The notes below the pieces were generated by a model that saw nothing but the letters and a program-made list of their open reading frames with translations, searched no databases and was not told the origin of the DNA. 64,000 nucleotides of DNA, taken from the NCBI GenBank assembly GCA_902616615.1, contig CACMTN010000007.1, positions 29,319 through 93,318 of the forward strand. The letters are read 5' to 3'. Within the stretch, counting starts at the first letter, position 1. Every line of letters starts with the position of its first letter. Below are positions 27,301 through 34,365 of this stretch, one piece after another. The position numbers and the translations under genes were made by a program. Source of the stretch: an uncultured SAR116 cluster alpha proteobacterium. GTDB lineage: Bacteria > Pseudomonadota > Alphaproteobacteria > Puniceispirillales > Marisalimonadaceae.

Positions 27301-27339
27301 TGTTAAAGCACCAATGTTTGTATTTATACTATTAGCCAT
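24307..27339 (-). CDS. Flagellin C (1010 aa), canonical ends and giant centre
   Basis: Filament subunit with textbook ends: SINTNIGALTAQKNM and RLSSGFRINSAADDAAGSAI at the N-terminus, RIQDADFAQETSNLTKAQIL and NLLALLQG at the C-terminus, so it is probably the main flagellin. Bacterial flagellins usually have 270-600 residues; the centre here (about 175-900) is a very large surface region. The first half resembles flagellin A; the second half holds three TGTD-type modules. ATG at 27339 has TTGGAGAC 6 bases upstream. No sigma-54 site precedes it. Confidence 0.95.
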   Translation of the reverse strand: MANSINTNIGALTAQKNMVKLNADLDDAMNRLSSGFRINSAADDAAGSAIASKMESQVKSLGVAIRNSYDAISMTQTAEGALGEVENMLQRVRELSVQAGNSTLSDSDRSMIQSEVDQLIEEIDKISANTHFNNVKLLDGSNVDVKFQIGINASDTLKVDLESSDSISLGLSGAIGVTTLTSERIDEKDFSNTANTIAAADVKINGFNAFATDFNQDTSASGANEAKLLADAINANTGIHGAEADAFNSVQSTAKGTFSQSATFTINGDTVALATSYSKLTANINEAVSGINAALNADNTITLSNKTGEAIVIAGSAASDVGFTAGTYTGFVSLKNLDGSAVRIEAGSEVNGYTDGLGTIGDVNALGFNETSSGSILETDTVSGTALSANEIKINDVLIGASATGQASSIAEAINAVSTESGVTAKASNEVQLALNFGAMPGGTTEFFVNSTSINVTSANGIEGVVTAINNASVGDIRAKANSDGAVTLSSASGVDIRVTHQGDTDFIRAFKDVNGTVSVSGIIGGSDEDVDSLRASAAITDTSLTLLSPSNFNSQVVFTSAGAVTDTDELSDGQTASTSAMTLTSTATSATPKGRMVRITELNNGDASGINFTITGTDMDGNVQTEVIAGATQNGTVDGIKTFNTVTEIVADQTSTLTFDIGSITGQADQNYTITGTDVFGNTVTEVVRGAGGTLEALSKNVYESVTSITASQADTNASTIGNTNAGGTNAANHGNKVADDDGLVASGDHGAATALTLVSGATSLNLGGALITITEGNNATAANGTITVHGTDMLGNSLTEVIVGPAQSGTSTGTKAFATVSRIDLDVDFTSNAVKIGYTASIGDDFTSRGKLELSNSTGTPIKVETVAADSNTNMRTGVDGTFGSTETILQKLGIQGQSAEFEVSGTKVSVETMAGANASLELIDKAIEQVSKFRSSFGAIENRIDASISNLTTLKVNTEAAQSRIQDADFAQETSNLTKAQILSQAATSMLAQANASKQNLLALLQG
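24811..25515 (-). repeat. Three TGTD-type modules in flagellin C
   Basis: Residues about 609-660 (FTITGTDMDGNVQTEVIAG), 672-716 (YTITGTDVFGNTVTEVVRG) and 786-843 (ITVHGTDMLGNSLTEVIVGP). Between the second and third lies a linker of about 70 residues rich in Gly, Ala and Asn. Confidence 0.8.
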
Positions 27340-27357
27340 ATTATCGTCTCCAAGGTT

Positions 27358-27375
27358 TGTTAGTATTTTCTAACA
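27358..27375 (-). promoter_or_regulatory. Stem-loop in the flagellin C leader
   Basis: TGTTAG and CTAACA form a perfect 6-base stem around a 6-base loop, ending about 8 bases before the ribosome site. It could be an mRNA stability or translation-control element, as flagellin leaders are in Caulobacter (FlbT), or a protein-binding site. Confidence 0.35.
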
Positions 27376-27378
27376 ATA

Positions 27379-27404
27379 GAAACGACAAGATAAAGAAATG
27401 TTTA
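27379..27404 (-). promoter_or_regulatory. Weak sigma-28-like promoter candidate of flagellin C
   Basis: Minus strand TAAA-N14-GTCGTTTC; shares GTCGT with the flagellin A candidate but has one base less between boxes. Confidence 0.2.
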
Positions 27405-27423
27405 GTTTTTTATATAAGTAAAA

Positions 27424-29682
27424 TTATTTTATATAAATATCATTTTTTGGTAAAGATGTTCTAAAATTTTGTGAGACTTTAATAAGTCCCTTTTCAAATT
27501 TTTTAATATAGTGCTGAGTATTTAATAACTGATTATTATCTTTTTTATTTTTTAGTATATTTTTTAATTTATCAATTTCCTTTTTATTTTTTCCCAATAA
27601 TATACCTTTTTTTATATATTCTTCTTCTGATAAAGTTATCAAAGTTTCAAGATGTAATGATGTTAATACACTTCCAGCAACTCTTGAAGGGAAACTGTTT
27701 CCTAACAAAGTTAAGATTGGCAAACAACCATTAACTGCATCTATTGCTGTTGTATGGGCATTATAATTAGACGTGTCTAAAAATAAATCTGCTAACTTGT
27801 GTCTTGCTAAATGTTGAGAAATTGAAACTCTTTTTGCAAAGATTATTCTCTCACTATCAACACCGTTTATTTTAAATTTTTTCAAAAGTTTTGCTTTTAG
27901 AAGATCAGATTGGTGGGCTAACCATAAAATACTCTCTTTTACTTCTAATAAAATTCTACTCCAATGATCTAAATCCTGATCTGAAATCTTATAACCATTG
28001 TTAAAACAACAAAATATAAATTTATCTTCAGGGAGTTCTTCAATAGTTTTGTTTGTTTGAAAATCGTAATTTTTACTATCGTCTGATATCAAATATGTGT
28101 CTGGCATATAAATTATTTTTTCTGAAAAAAATTGTTTTTTATTTTCAGGTATTACAATTTTATCACCTACAATGTAGTCCATACAATCAGAGCCAAAAGT
28201 TCCTGGATAACCGAGATAATTAACTTGAATTGGAGCTAAGCGATTAACGAATAATGAGGGTCTTGAATATTGTGTATAACCCATCAAATCCACAGCAATC
28301 TCTATTTTGTAATCTCTCGATAATTTAATTATGTCTTTATCACTAAAATTTTTAACATTAAAAAATTGTTTTACATTTTCTTTTAAAAAATTTATTTCAT
28401 CATTTTCTTGTTCATTTCCAAAGGAAAATATAAAAACTTCAAAATTATCTTTATCATATAAACTGAATGCTTTTTTTAAAAGATGCATGACAGGGTGATT
28501 TTTAAAATCAGCAGAGAAGTACCCTATTTTAATTTTTCCATTGAAGCTATTTTGCTTAAAACAATAACTGTTTGTAGCAGTTAAAATTTTATTACTGTAG
28601 TGTTTTGACGTTAGATATTGAACTTCATAATCATTTACTAGAGGCATCATAGTTAGTGGGGGTATAAATTCTCCTGGTTTTAAAGACGAAATTAACTTGA
28701 TAGACTCTTTCTTAATATCTAAATTTTTAGATATTATATTTTCATTATTAATTCCTAAAATTGTTGATGATGCTTTTTTGAATTCGCCAGAATATATGTA
28801 AGCTTTCACTAAATTGAAATAAATATTCACAAAAGAATTATCTATACTTATTCCAAGCTTGTAAGTATCAATTGCTTTGTCGTATTTTTGCAAATTTAAA
28901 TAACAATTTCCTAAATTATTATAAAATTCTGGGAATGACCCATCTATATGAATTGACTTTTTAGAAAAATCTATTGCATTTTCATATTGGCCTTGATTTG
29001 ATAAAATGAGTGAAATATTATTATAGGCTCTTGAATTTTTTGGATCTAATTCAATAACTTTTTTAAACAATGAAATTGCTCTAATGTCATCACCCATTTT
29101 AGACAAACATAAACCTTTATTTAAGTAGGCAGAAACATAAGAAGGACTAATGTTTATGGATTTATCTAAGATATCTAATGCTTGGTCAAATTCACCACAA
29201 CTTAAATACAAAAAACCTAAAGCATTCATAGCCCTAAAATTATTTGGTTTTGATTGAATGGCTGCCATATATAATATTTTTGATTTTTCAAAATCAAATA
29301 ACTCTCTATAACTATTTCCAAGATTACATAGAGCTTCTTCATAAACAGGGTTAATTGTTATTGCTTTTTTTAATGGATCAAGAGCAGATTTAAATTCAGA
29401 TATCTCATTTAACGAAGCACCTAAGTTATTATAATATTCTGCAACTTGAGGATTTAACTTAATAGCTGTTTTAAAATAAGCCTGACCTTTTTCGTGTTTT
29501 TTTGTTTTTATATAAGAAACACCAAGTAAATTTAGTAAAAAAGTATTTTTTTTATTTTTTGTTAGTAATATTTCTCCATATTTAATAACTTTAGAAAATT
29601 CTCCCAAATTAAAATTATTCAGAATATCGTTAATAGTTTTTAAAAATAGATCCTTATCAATATCACTGGACACAGCTTGCAT
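27424..29682 (-). CDS. TPR-OGT type protein O-glycosyltransferase 1
   Basis: 752 residues. The N-terminal ~320 residues are tandem TPR repeats (about nine), the C-terminal ~380 an OGT/SPINDLY catalytic domain (GT41): KIGYFSADFKNHPVMHLL, PIQVNYLGYPGTFGSDCMDY, FCCFNNGYKIS and the nucleotide-sugar region DLFLDTSNYNAHTTAIDAV. Enzymes of this family attach a sugar from a nucleotide donor to Ser/Thr of proteins; in bacteria several modify flagellin. It lies next to flagellin C and has its own sigma-54 promoter, which makes flagellar proteins the likely substrates. The sugar cannot be read from the sequence. Confidence 0.9.
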   Translation of the reverse strand: MQAVSSDIDKDLFLKTINDILNNFNLGEFSKVIKYGEILLTKNKKNTFLLNLLGVSYIKTKKHEKGQAYFKTAIKLNPQVAEYYNNLGASLNEISEFKSALDPLKKAITINPVYEEALCNLGNSYRELFDFEKSKILYMAAIQSKPNNFRAMNALGFLYLSCGEFDQALDILDKSINISPSYVSAYLNKGLCLSKMGDDIRAISLFKKVIELDPKNSRAYNNISLILSNQGQYENAIDFSKKSIHIDGSFPEFYNNLGNCYLNLQKYDKAIDTYKLGISIDNSFVNIYFNLVKAYIYSGEFKKASSTILGINNENIISKNLDIKKESIKLISSLKPGEFIPPLTMMPLVNDYEVQYLTSKHYSNKILTATNSYCFKQNSFNGKIKIGYFSADFKNHPVMHLLKKAFSLYDKDNFEVFIFSFGNEQENDEINFLKENVKQFFNVKNFSDKDIIKLSRDYKIEIAVDLMGYTQYSRPSLFVNRLAPIQVNYLGYPGTFGSDCMDYIVGDKIVIPENKKQFFSEKIIYMPDTYLISDDSKNYDFQTNKTIEELPEDKFIFCCFNNGYKISDQDLDHWSRILLEVKESILWLAHQSDLLKAKLLKKFKINGVDSERIIFAKRVSISQHLARHKLADLFLDTSNYNAHTTAIDAVNGCLPILTLLGNSFPSRVAGSVLTSLHLETLITLSEEEYIKKGILLGKNKKEIDKLKNILKNKKDNNQLLNTQHYIKKFEKGLIKVSQNFRTSLPKNDIYIK

Positions 29683-29713
29683 TTTTTCCTCATCGATATT
29701 TGTGAGATATTAT

Positions 29714-29728
29714 GCAAATCTAGTACCA
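29714..29728 (-). promoter_or_regulatory. Sigma-54 promoter of glycosyltransferase 1
   Basis: Minus strand TGGTACT-AGAT-TTGC, GG to GC 12 bases; C to T at the third -24 position. Predicted start near 29703, 20 bases before the gene. It stands back to back with the fkbM promoter. Confidence 0.7.
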
Positions 29729-29775
29729 TTTAAAATAGCTATAATAACTAAAATTATAAAATAACATATCGGTTA

Positions 29776-29790
29776 TGGAATAAAATTTGC
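29776..29790 (+). promoter_or_regulatory. Sigma-54 promoter of the FkbM-type gene
   Basis: TGGAATA-AAAT-TTGC, GG at 29777-29778 and GC at 29789-29790. The predicted start (about 29801) lies after the ATG at 29791, so it argues that translation begins at 29827. Confidence 0.65.
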
Positions 29791-29826
29791 ATGTCAAAAA
29801 CACATCATAAAATTAGAGAAAAAAAT

Positions 29827-30645
29827 ATGTTAAATATAAAATTTAAAAATAAAGAATTAAGTTTTTGGCAGATAGAAAGGTTATCACAAGAGCATAAATT
29901 GAATAAGTACGAGTTACTTGCTAGTGCTTTTAACCAAGACATCTTATATTCTGAAGAAACTGAGTTGTTAAAAAATTTTATATTATCTCTAAGAAATATT
30001 TCTCATATTGTAAAATCTCAAATTTTTCAGGATGCATTTGCACATTTTATTATTAGCCAAAAATATGAGAAATCTTTTTTAGAATTCGGAGCAACGAATG
30101 GTTTAGATTTATCTAATACTTTTTTACTTGAAAATAATATGAATTGGTCAGGTGTTGTAGCAGAGCCAAGTCCTCAATGGCATATGTCATTAGAAGACAA
30201 TCGTCCAAAAGCAAAAATATTAAAAAAATGTATATGGAAATCATCTGGTGACAAATTAAAATTTTTTATGTCGGATCTTGGTGAATTGTCAACTTTGAAT
30301 GATTTTACCCATTCTGATGAAACAACATTACCCCAAAATACTGCATTAAGAATTAAAAGTGGAAGAATTATAGAAGTAAACACAATTTCATTAAATGATG
30401 TTATGAAAGAATATTTTAATGATAAAGCCCCTTCTTATATTTCTGTTGATACAGAAGGAAGTGAATTTGAAATATTATCTAGCTTTGACTTTAAAAAATA
30501 TAAACCTATATTTTTTTCAGTAGAACATAATTTTACAAACCTAGAATCAAAGATAGATGATTTAATGATTAGTAACGGATATTTTAGGGTTTTCAAAAAG
30601 TTGACTTCATTTGATGCTTGGTATTTAAGAAATGATATTATTTAA
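29827..30645 (+). CDS. FkbM-family SAM-dependent methyltransferase
   Basis: 272 residues. FkbM signature: FLEFGATNGLDLSNTFLLE (SAM-binding region), GVVAEPSPQWH, and the acidic SVDTEGSEFEIL. FkbM enzymes usually O-methylate sugars or polyketides. The start at 29827 is chosen because the sigma-54 promoter ends one base before the upstream ATG at 29791; TAGAGAA precedes the chosen ATG. Divergent from glycosyltransferase 1 and followed by the TPR-oxygenase gene. It may methylate the sugar put on flagellin or hook proteins; this is inference. Confidence 0.85.
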   Translation: MLNIKFKNKELSFWQIERLSQEHKLNKYELLASAFNQDILYSEETELLKNFILSLRNISHIVKSQIFQDAFAHFIISQKYEKSFLEFGATNGLDLSNTFLLENNMNWSGVVAEPSPQWHMSLEDNRPKAKILKKCIWKSSGDKLKFFMSDLGELSTLNDFTHSDETTLPQNTALRIKSGRIIEVNTISLNDVMKEYFNDKAPSYISVDTEGSEFEILSSFDFKKYKPIFFSVEHNFTNLESKIDDLMISNGYFRVFKKLTSFDAWYLRNDII

Positions 30646-30761
30646 ATAAAATTCTAAATTTTTAAAAAATTGTCCAATTACATAAATAATTGTAGTTAAA
30701 GGTTTAATAACATTTAAGTTGCTTAAGATTTACATCAAATTAAAAATAAATTTGTCAACTG

Positions 30762-30776
30762 TGGTATAGATATTGC
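30762..30776 (+). promoter_or_regulatory. Sigma-54 promoter of the TPR-oxygenase gene
   Basis: TGGTATA-GATA-TTGC with correct 12-base GG-GC spacing. The expected start base is 30788, the A of the preferred ATG, so the transcript may be leaderless. Confidence 0.7.
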
Positions 30777-30787
30777 ATTTCTTGTTT

Positions 30788-32242
30788 ATGGAAAATGAAC
30801 AAGTATTAGAATTTATTCAAAATCTTTCTCCTGGTAAAAAAAAATACGAGGAAAAAAGAGCAAAAAAATTAAATTATAACTCTTTATATGATTATATTTT
30901 GTCTAAGTTTGAAAAGCCAAAACAAAATATTAGAACAGAAAATGATAGATGTGCAAAACATCAATCAATTTCATCGAGGGTTAAAAAAACTCCACCTAAA
31001 AATCAGATTGAAAATCTTTACCAACACTATCAAAATGGACAATTTAAAGACGCTGAAAATCTTGCACTAATTATCACTAAAAAATATCCAAAACATCAAT
31101 TCGCGTGGAAAGTGTTAGGTGTTATTCTAAAAGAAAGTGGGCGTGTGGTTGAATCTTTATTACCCAATCAAGAATCTGTAAAATTAGCACCAGAAGATGC
31201 TATAGCGCAAATGAACTTGGGATCCACACTCCAGGAATTAGGAAAATTAGAGGAAGCTGAAGTATGCTTTAGGAAAGCTATTATTTTAAAACCTGACAAT
31301 GCTTATGCTTACTATAATATGGGTGTAACACTGAAAGAGCTAGGTAGATTTGAAGAAGCCGCAGAAAACTATGAACAAGCATTGATTTTTAATCCTAATT
31401 ATTTTGAAGCCTATTGTAATTTAGGCGCTTTGATGCAAGAACTCGGTAGTTTAGAAAAAGCTGAAATTAATTGTAGAAAAGCGATATCTTTAAAACCCAA
31501 TTATGCTGAAGCCCATCATAACTTGGGTGTCGTCTTATACAGTAAGGGGAATATTGACAAAGGAATTGATAGTTTAGTAAAGGCAAACACTATTGATCCT
31601 AATTCAAGAGAAAGTGATTTAGTTTTATCAGTTTTACAAGGTAGAAAAACTAGAATGCAAACAGAAATTAAAACTAATAATTCTAATGATATACATTATA
31701 AATTAGGCTTAAAATCAAACCCATTTTTTCTAAAAAGAAAAGTTGAACCAGAATTAATAATGTCATTATCCCAACTGCAATCAAGAAAAATGGATGAAGC
31801 TAAAAATACACCTGTTTTTGGAAATGGTAGATGTTCACTTGATTACAATATGTTCGATCAAGCATGTCCATCAATTAAAAATTTGGAAACTGATTTAACT
31901 GAGCTTATGAAGTCTGCTGTAAATTCAGATATATATATATATGATTCTTTTTTTAATATTTATGGTGCTGGAGCTGGAATTCCTCCACATACACATTTAA
32001 GTGCAATTGATAAAGATAAATATCTTAATTTAGCTAAACAAAAGTATAGCCTTGTTTATTACGTATCGGTTGGTGACCAAAATTGTAGTGAACCAGGATT
32101 TTTTAAGCTTTATGATCCTGAAGAACAGATACTTCCAAGTAACGGTATGGTTATAATAATACCAGCAGATAGAGTGCATTCAGCAGTTTATAATGGTACA
32201 AAAGACAGAATCATAATTGGTATTAATTTTTATAGTTTATAA
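30788..32242 (+). CDS. TPR protein with C-terminal 2OG-Fe(II) oxygenase-like domain
   Basis: 484 residues. A basic N-terminal segment (about 1-85) precedes four to six TPRs (about 86-285) with classic motifs such as AIMNLGSTLQELGKLEEAE-type repeats. The C-terminal ~180 residues look like a putative 2-oxoglutarate/iron oxygenase: IPPHTHLSAID supplies a His and Asp, and ADRVHSAVYNGTKDRIIIG the distal His and Arg. The start codon at 30788 is the first ATG downstream of the promoter; no further ATG occurs for over 100 codons. The next gene starts 6 bases downstream. Hydroxylation of a protein or sugar in flagellar modification is plausible. Confidence 0.8.
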   Translation: MENEQVLEFIQNLSPGKKKYEEKRAKKLNYNSLYDYILSKFEKPKQNIRTENDRCAKHQSISSRVKKTPPKNQIENLYQHYQNGQFKDAENLALIITKKYPKHQFAWKVLGVILKESGRVVESLLPNQESVKLAPEDAIAQMNLGSTLQELGKLEEAEVCFRKAIILKPDNAYAYYNMGVTLKELGRFEEAAENYEQALIFNPNYFEAYCNLGALMQELGSLEKAEINCRKAISLKPNYAEAHHNLGVVLYSKGNIDKGIDSLVKANTIDPNSRESDLVLSVLQGRKTRMQTEIKTNNSNDIHYKLGLKSNPFFLKRKVEPELIMSLSQLQSRKMDEAKNTPVFGNGRCSLDYNMFDQACPSIKNLETDLTELMKSAVNSDIYIYDSFFNIYGAGAGIPPHTHLSAIDKDKYLNLAKQKYSLVYYVSVGDQNCSEPGFFKLYDPEEQILPSNGMVIIIPADRVHSAVYNGTKDRIIIGINFYSL

Positions 32243-32248
32243 TTTATA

Positions 32249-34360
32249 ATGATAACCAAGCATCAAAAAAAAACACTTAAACAATCCAAACATAATTTCT
32301 CTATTACTTTAGACACTCTTCAACAAATGCAAAATAATAGAGACTACAAAAACATTGTGAATTTACAAAGTATAATTTTTAAGAAATTTAACAATGATTT
32401 TAGAGTTCTTAACCTTCTTGGAATAGCCAACAAAGAAAATGGAAATTTAGACAAAGCTATTCACTTCTTTAATTTATCATTAAGAATTAATCCAAATTAT
32501 ATAATTGCATTGAATAATTTAGGAAATATTTATAATTATATCGGGAAATTTGACGAAGCAATTTGTTTGTTTTTAAGGGCTATAAATAATTCACCAAATA
32601 ATACTGTTTTGTGCTCAAATTTAGGTAACTCCTATTTGGGAAAAGAAAACTTCAAATATGCTGTTGAATATTACAATAAAGCCTTAAATCTTGATCATAC
32701 TAACTTTGACGCGCACTTTAACATAGCAAATAGTTATTTTAAAATTAATAACAATATCATGGCTATGAAACATATAATCATAGCATTGAATTTAAATCCA
32801 AATCTCAAAGATATATGGAAACTATTTGGATACATTTGTTCTCATACTGTTTTTGAAAAATTCGATCAAAATATTGCCGATAAAATTAATTTACTTTTAG
32901 ATCAAAATACAAATTATAATTTAACTATTAGCAAAAGTTTGTTTGAAAAATTAAAAAAACACATACAAGTTAATGAATTTCTTTCTCTCAAGAAAGAAAA
33001 TTATAATGTTAAAAATGTCATTGATATTTGCTTTTGTCTTAATAAAACATACTTGCCTAAATTATTGTCTAACTTGATTATAACTGACATTGATTTTTTT
33101 AATTTATGTCAAAATTTAAGAGAATTTATTTTATTAAATTGCAATAAATTTAAAGGAAATAAAAATGTATTAAATATAACACAATCAATTGCAAAACAAT
33201 GCCATATGAATGAATATATATTCAATATTACTAATAAAGAAAAGGTAATTTTAAATAAACTCAAAAATTTTAGTAAAGCTGAAATTAACAGTGGAAGATT
33301 TGTTAGTGAGTTAGAATTATATATTTTAAGTTCTTATGAATATTTAGATTATTTGCATAATTATGTAGAAGATTTAGATAAAATATACTCTTCAAAAATA
33401 ATATCACAAATTATTAAAAATTTTTTGAAAGAAAAAGAAATTCAATCTCAATTTCTTTCTAACAAAATATTAGACAATACAGTGTCACAAGCAGTTTCGT
33501 CTATGTATGAGGAAAACCCCTATCCTCGATGGGAAGTAGCAAGTATTAATCAAGATAATTTTACGATGAGACAATTCGCTTATTACAAAAAACTTATTTC
33601 TAATGATTTTGATGGTACTGGTAAAATTGTTAAAATATTAGTAGCTGGTTGTGGTACCGGACAACAAATAGTTTCATTAAGTGGCATATTTAAAAATAGT
33701 TTAATTGATGCAATTGATATTAGTGCTGCAAGTTTGGCTTATGCAAAAAGAAAAATAGAAGAATTAAAATTAAACAATATTAATTTTTCCAAGACAGACA
33801 TTTTAGATCTTCAAAATTTTAATACAAAGTATGATTATATTGAATGTTCAGGCGTCCTTCATCATATGGGAAACCCGGAAAAAGGTTTTGAAATATTAGT
33901 TAATTCACTTAATCCAAATGGTATTATAAAAGTAGGCCTATACAGTTCTATCGCAAGATCTACAATTAACAAAGCAAGAGAATTTATTAAAAATAAAAAT
34001 ATTAAATTTTCAATCGAAAACTTAAGAGATTTTAGAACTAATGTAATTGAAAAAAAACCTACCTATGAAGAATTTGATGAATTATTAAATTATACAGATT
34101 TTTACAGTACAAGTAACTGCAGGGATTTACTTTTTCATATTCAAGAAAAACAATATAATCTTGAAGATATTAAAAATTTGATAGATAAATTTAATATGAA
34201 ATTTGCTGGATTTGATTTTGTTAACCAATATACTCAACAATATTTTAAAATCAGCTTTCCCCAACAAGATTCAGAGTATAATTTGAATAACTGGGAAAAA
34301 TATGAACAAGAGAACATCAATACTTTTTTGGGTATGTATAATTTCTTTTTAATTAAATAA
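32249..34360 (+). CDS. TPR protein with C-terminal SAM-dependent methyltransferase
   Basis: 703 residues in three parts: TPR repeats (about 30-200, including NYIIALNNLGNIYNYIGKFD), a long helical region without a known domain (about 200-415), and a class I methyltransferase with SMYEENPYPRWEVASI before it, SAM motif ILVAGCGTGQQIVSLSG and VLHHMGNPEKGFE. It starts 6 bases after the oxygenase gene, so the two form one operon. Convergent with glycosyltransferase 2, with only 5 bases between. The target is unknown; the TPRs suggest a protein acceptor. Confidence 0.85.
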   Translation: MITKHQKKTLKQSKHNFSITLDTLQQMQNNRDYKNIVNLQSIIFKKFNNDFRVLNLLGIANKENGNLDKAIHFFNLSLRINPNYIIALNNLGNIYNYIGKFDEAICLFLRAINNSPNNTVLCSNLGNSYLGKENFKYAVEYYNKALNLDHTNFDAHFNIANSYFKINNNIMAMKHIIIALNLNPNLKDIWKLFGYICSHTVFEKFDQNIADKINLLLDQNTNYNLTISKSLFEKLKKHIQVNEFLSLKKENYNVKNVIDICFCLNKTYLPKLLSNLIITDIDFFNLCQNLREFILLNCNKFKGNKNVLNITQSIAKQCHMNEYIFNITNKEKVILNKLKNFSKAEINSGRFVSELELYILSSYEYLDYLHNYVEDLDKIYSSKIISQIIKNFLKEKEIQSQFLSNKILDNTVSQAVSSMYEENPYPRWEVASINQDNFTMRQFAYYKKLISNDFDGTGKIVKILVAGCGTGQQIVSLSGIFKNSLIDAIDISAASLAYAKRKIEELKLNNINFSKTDILDLQNFNTKYDYIECSGVLHHMGNPEKGFEILVNSLNPNGIIKVGLYSSIARSTINKAREFIKNKNIKFSIENLRDFRTNVIEKKPTYEEFDELLNYTDFYSTSNCRDLLFHIQEKQYNLEDIKNLIDKFNMKFAGFDFVNQYTQQYFKISFPQQDSEYNLNNWEKYEQENINTFLGMYNFFLIK

Positions 34361-34365
34361 ATAAA

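Noticed and set aside
29791..29826. Upstream ATG for the FkbM-type protein
   Set aside because: It directly follows the sigma-54 promoter, so it would lie before the transcript start.
34361..34365. Terminator between the convergent TPR-methyltransferase and glycosyltransferase 2 genes
   Set aside because: Only 5 bases lie between the stops and no stem is visible.
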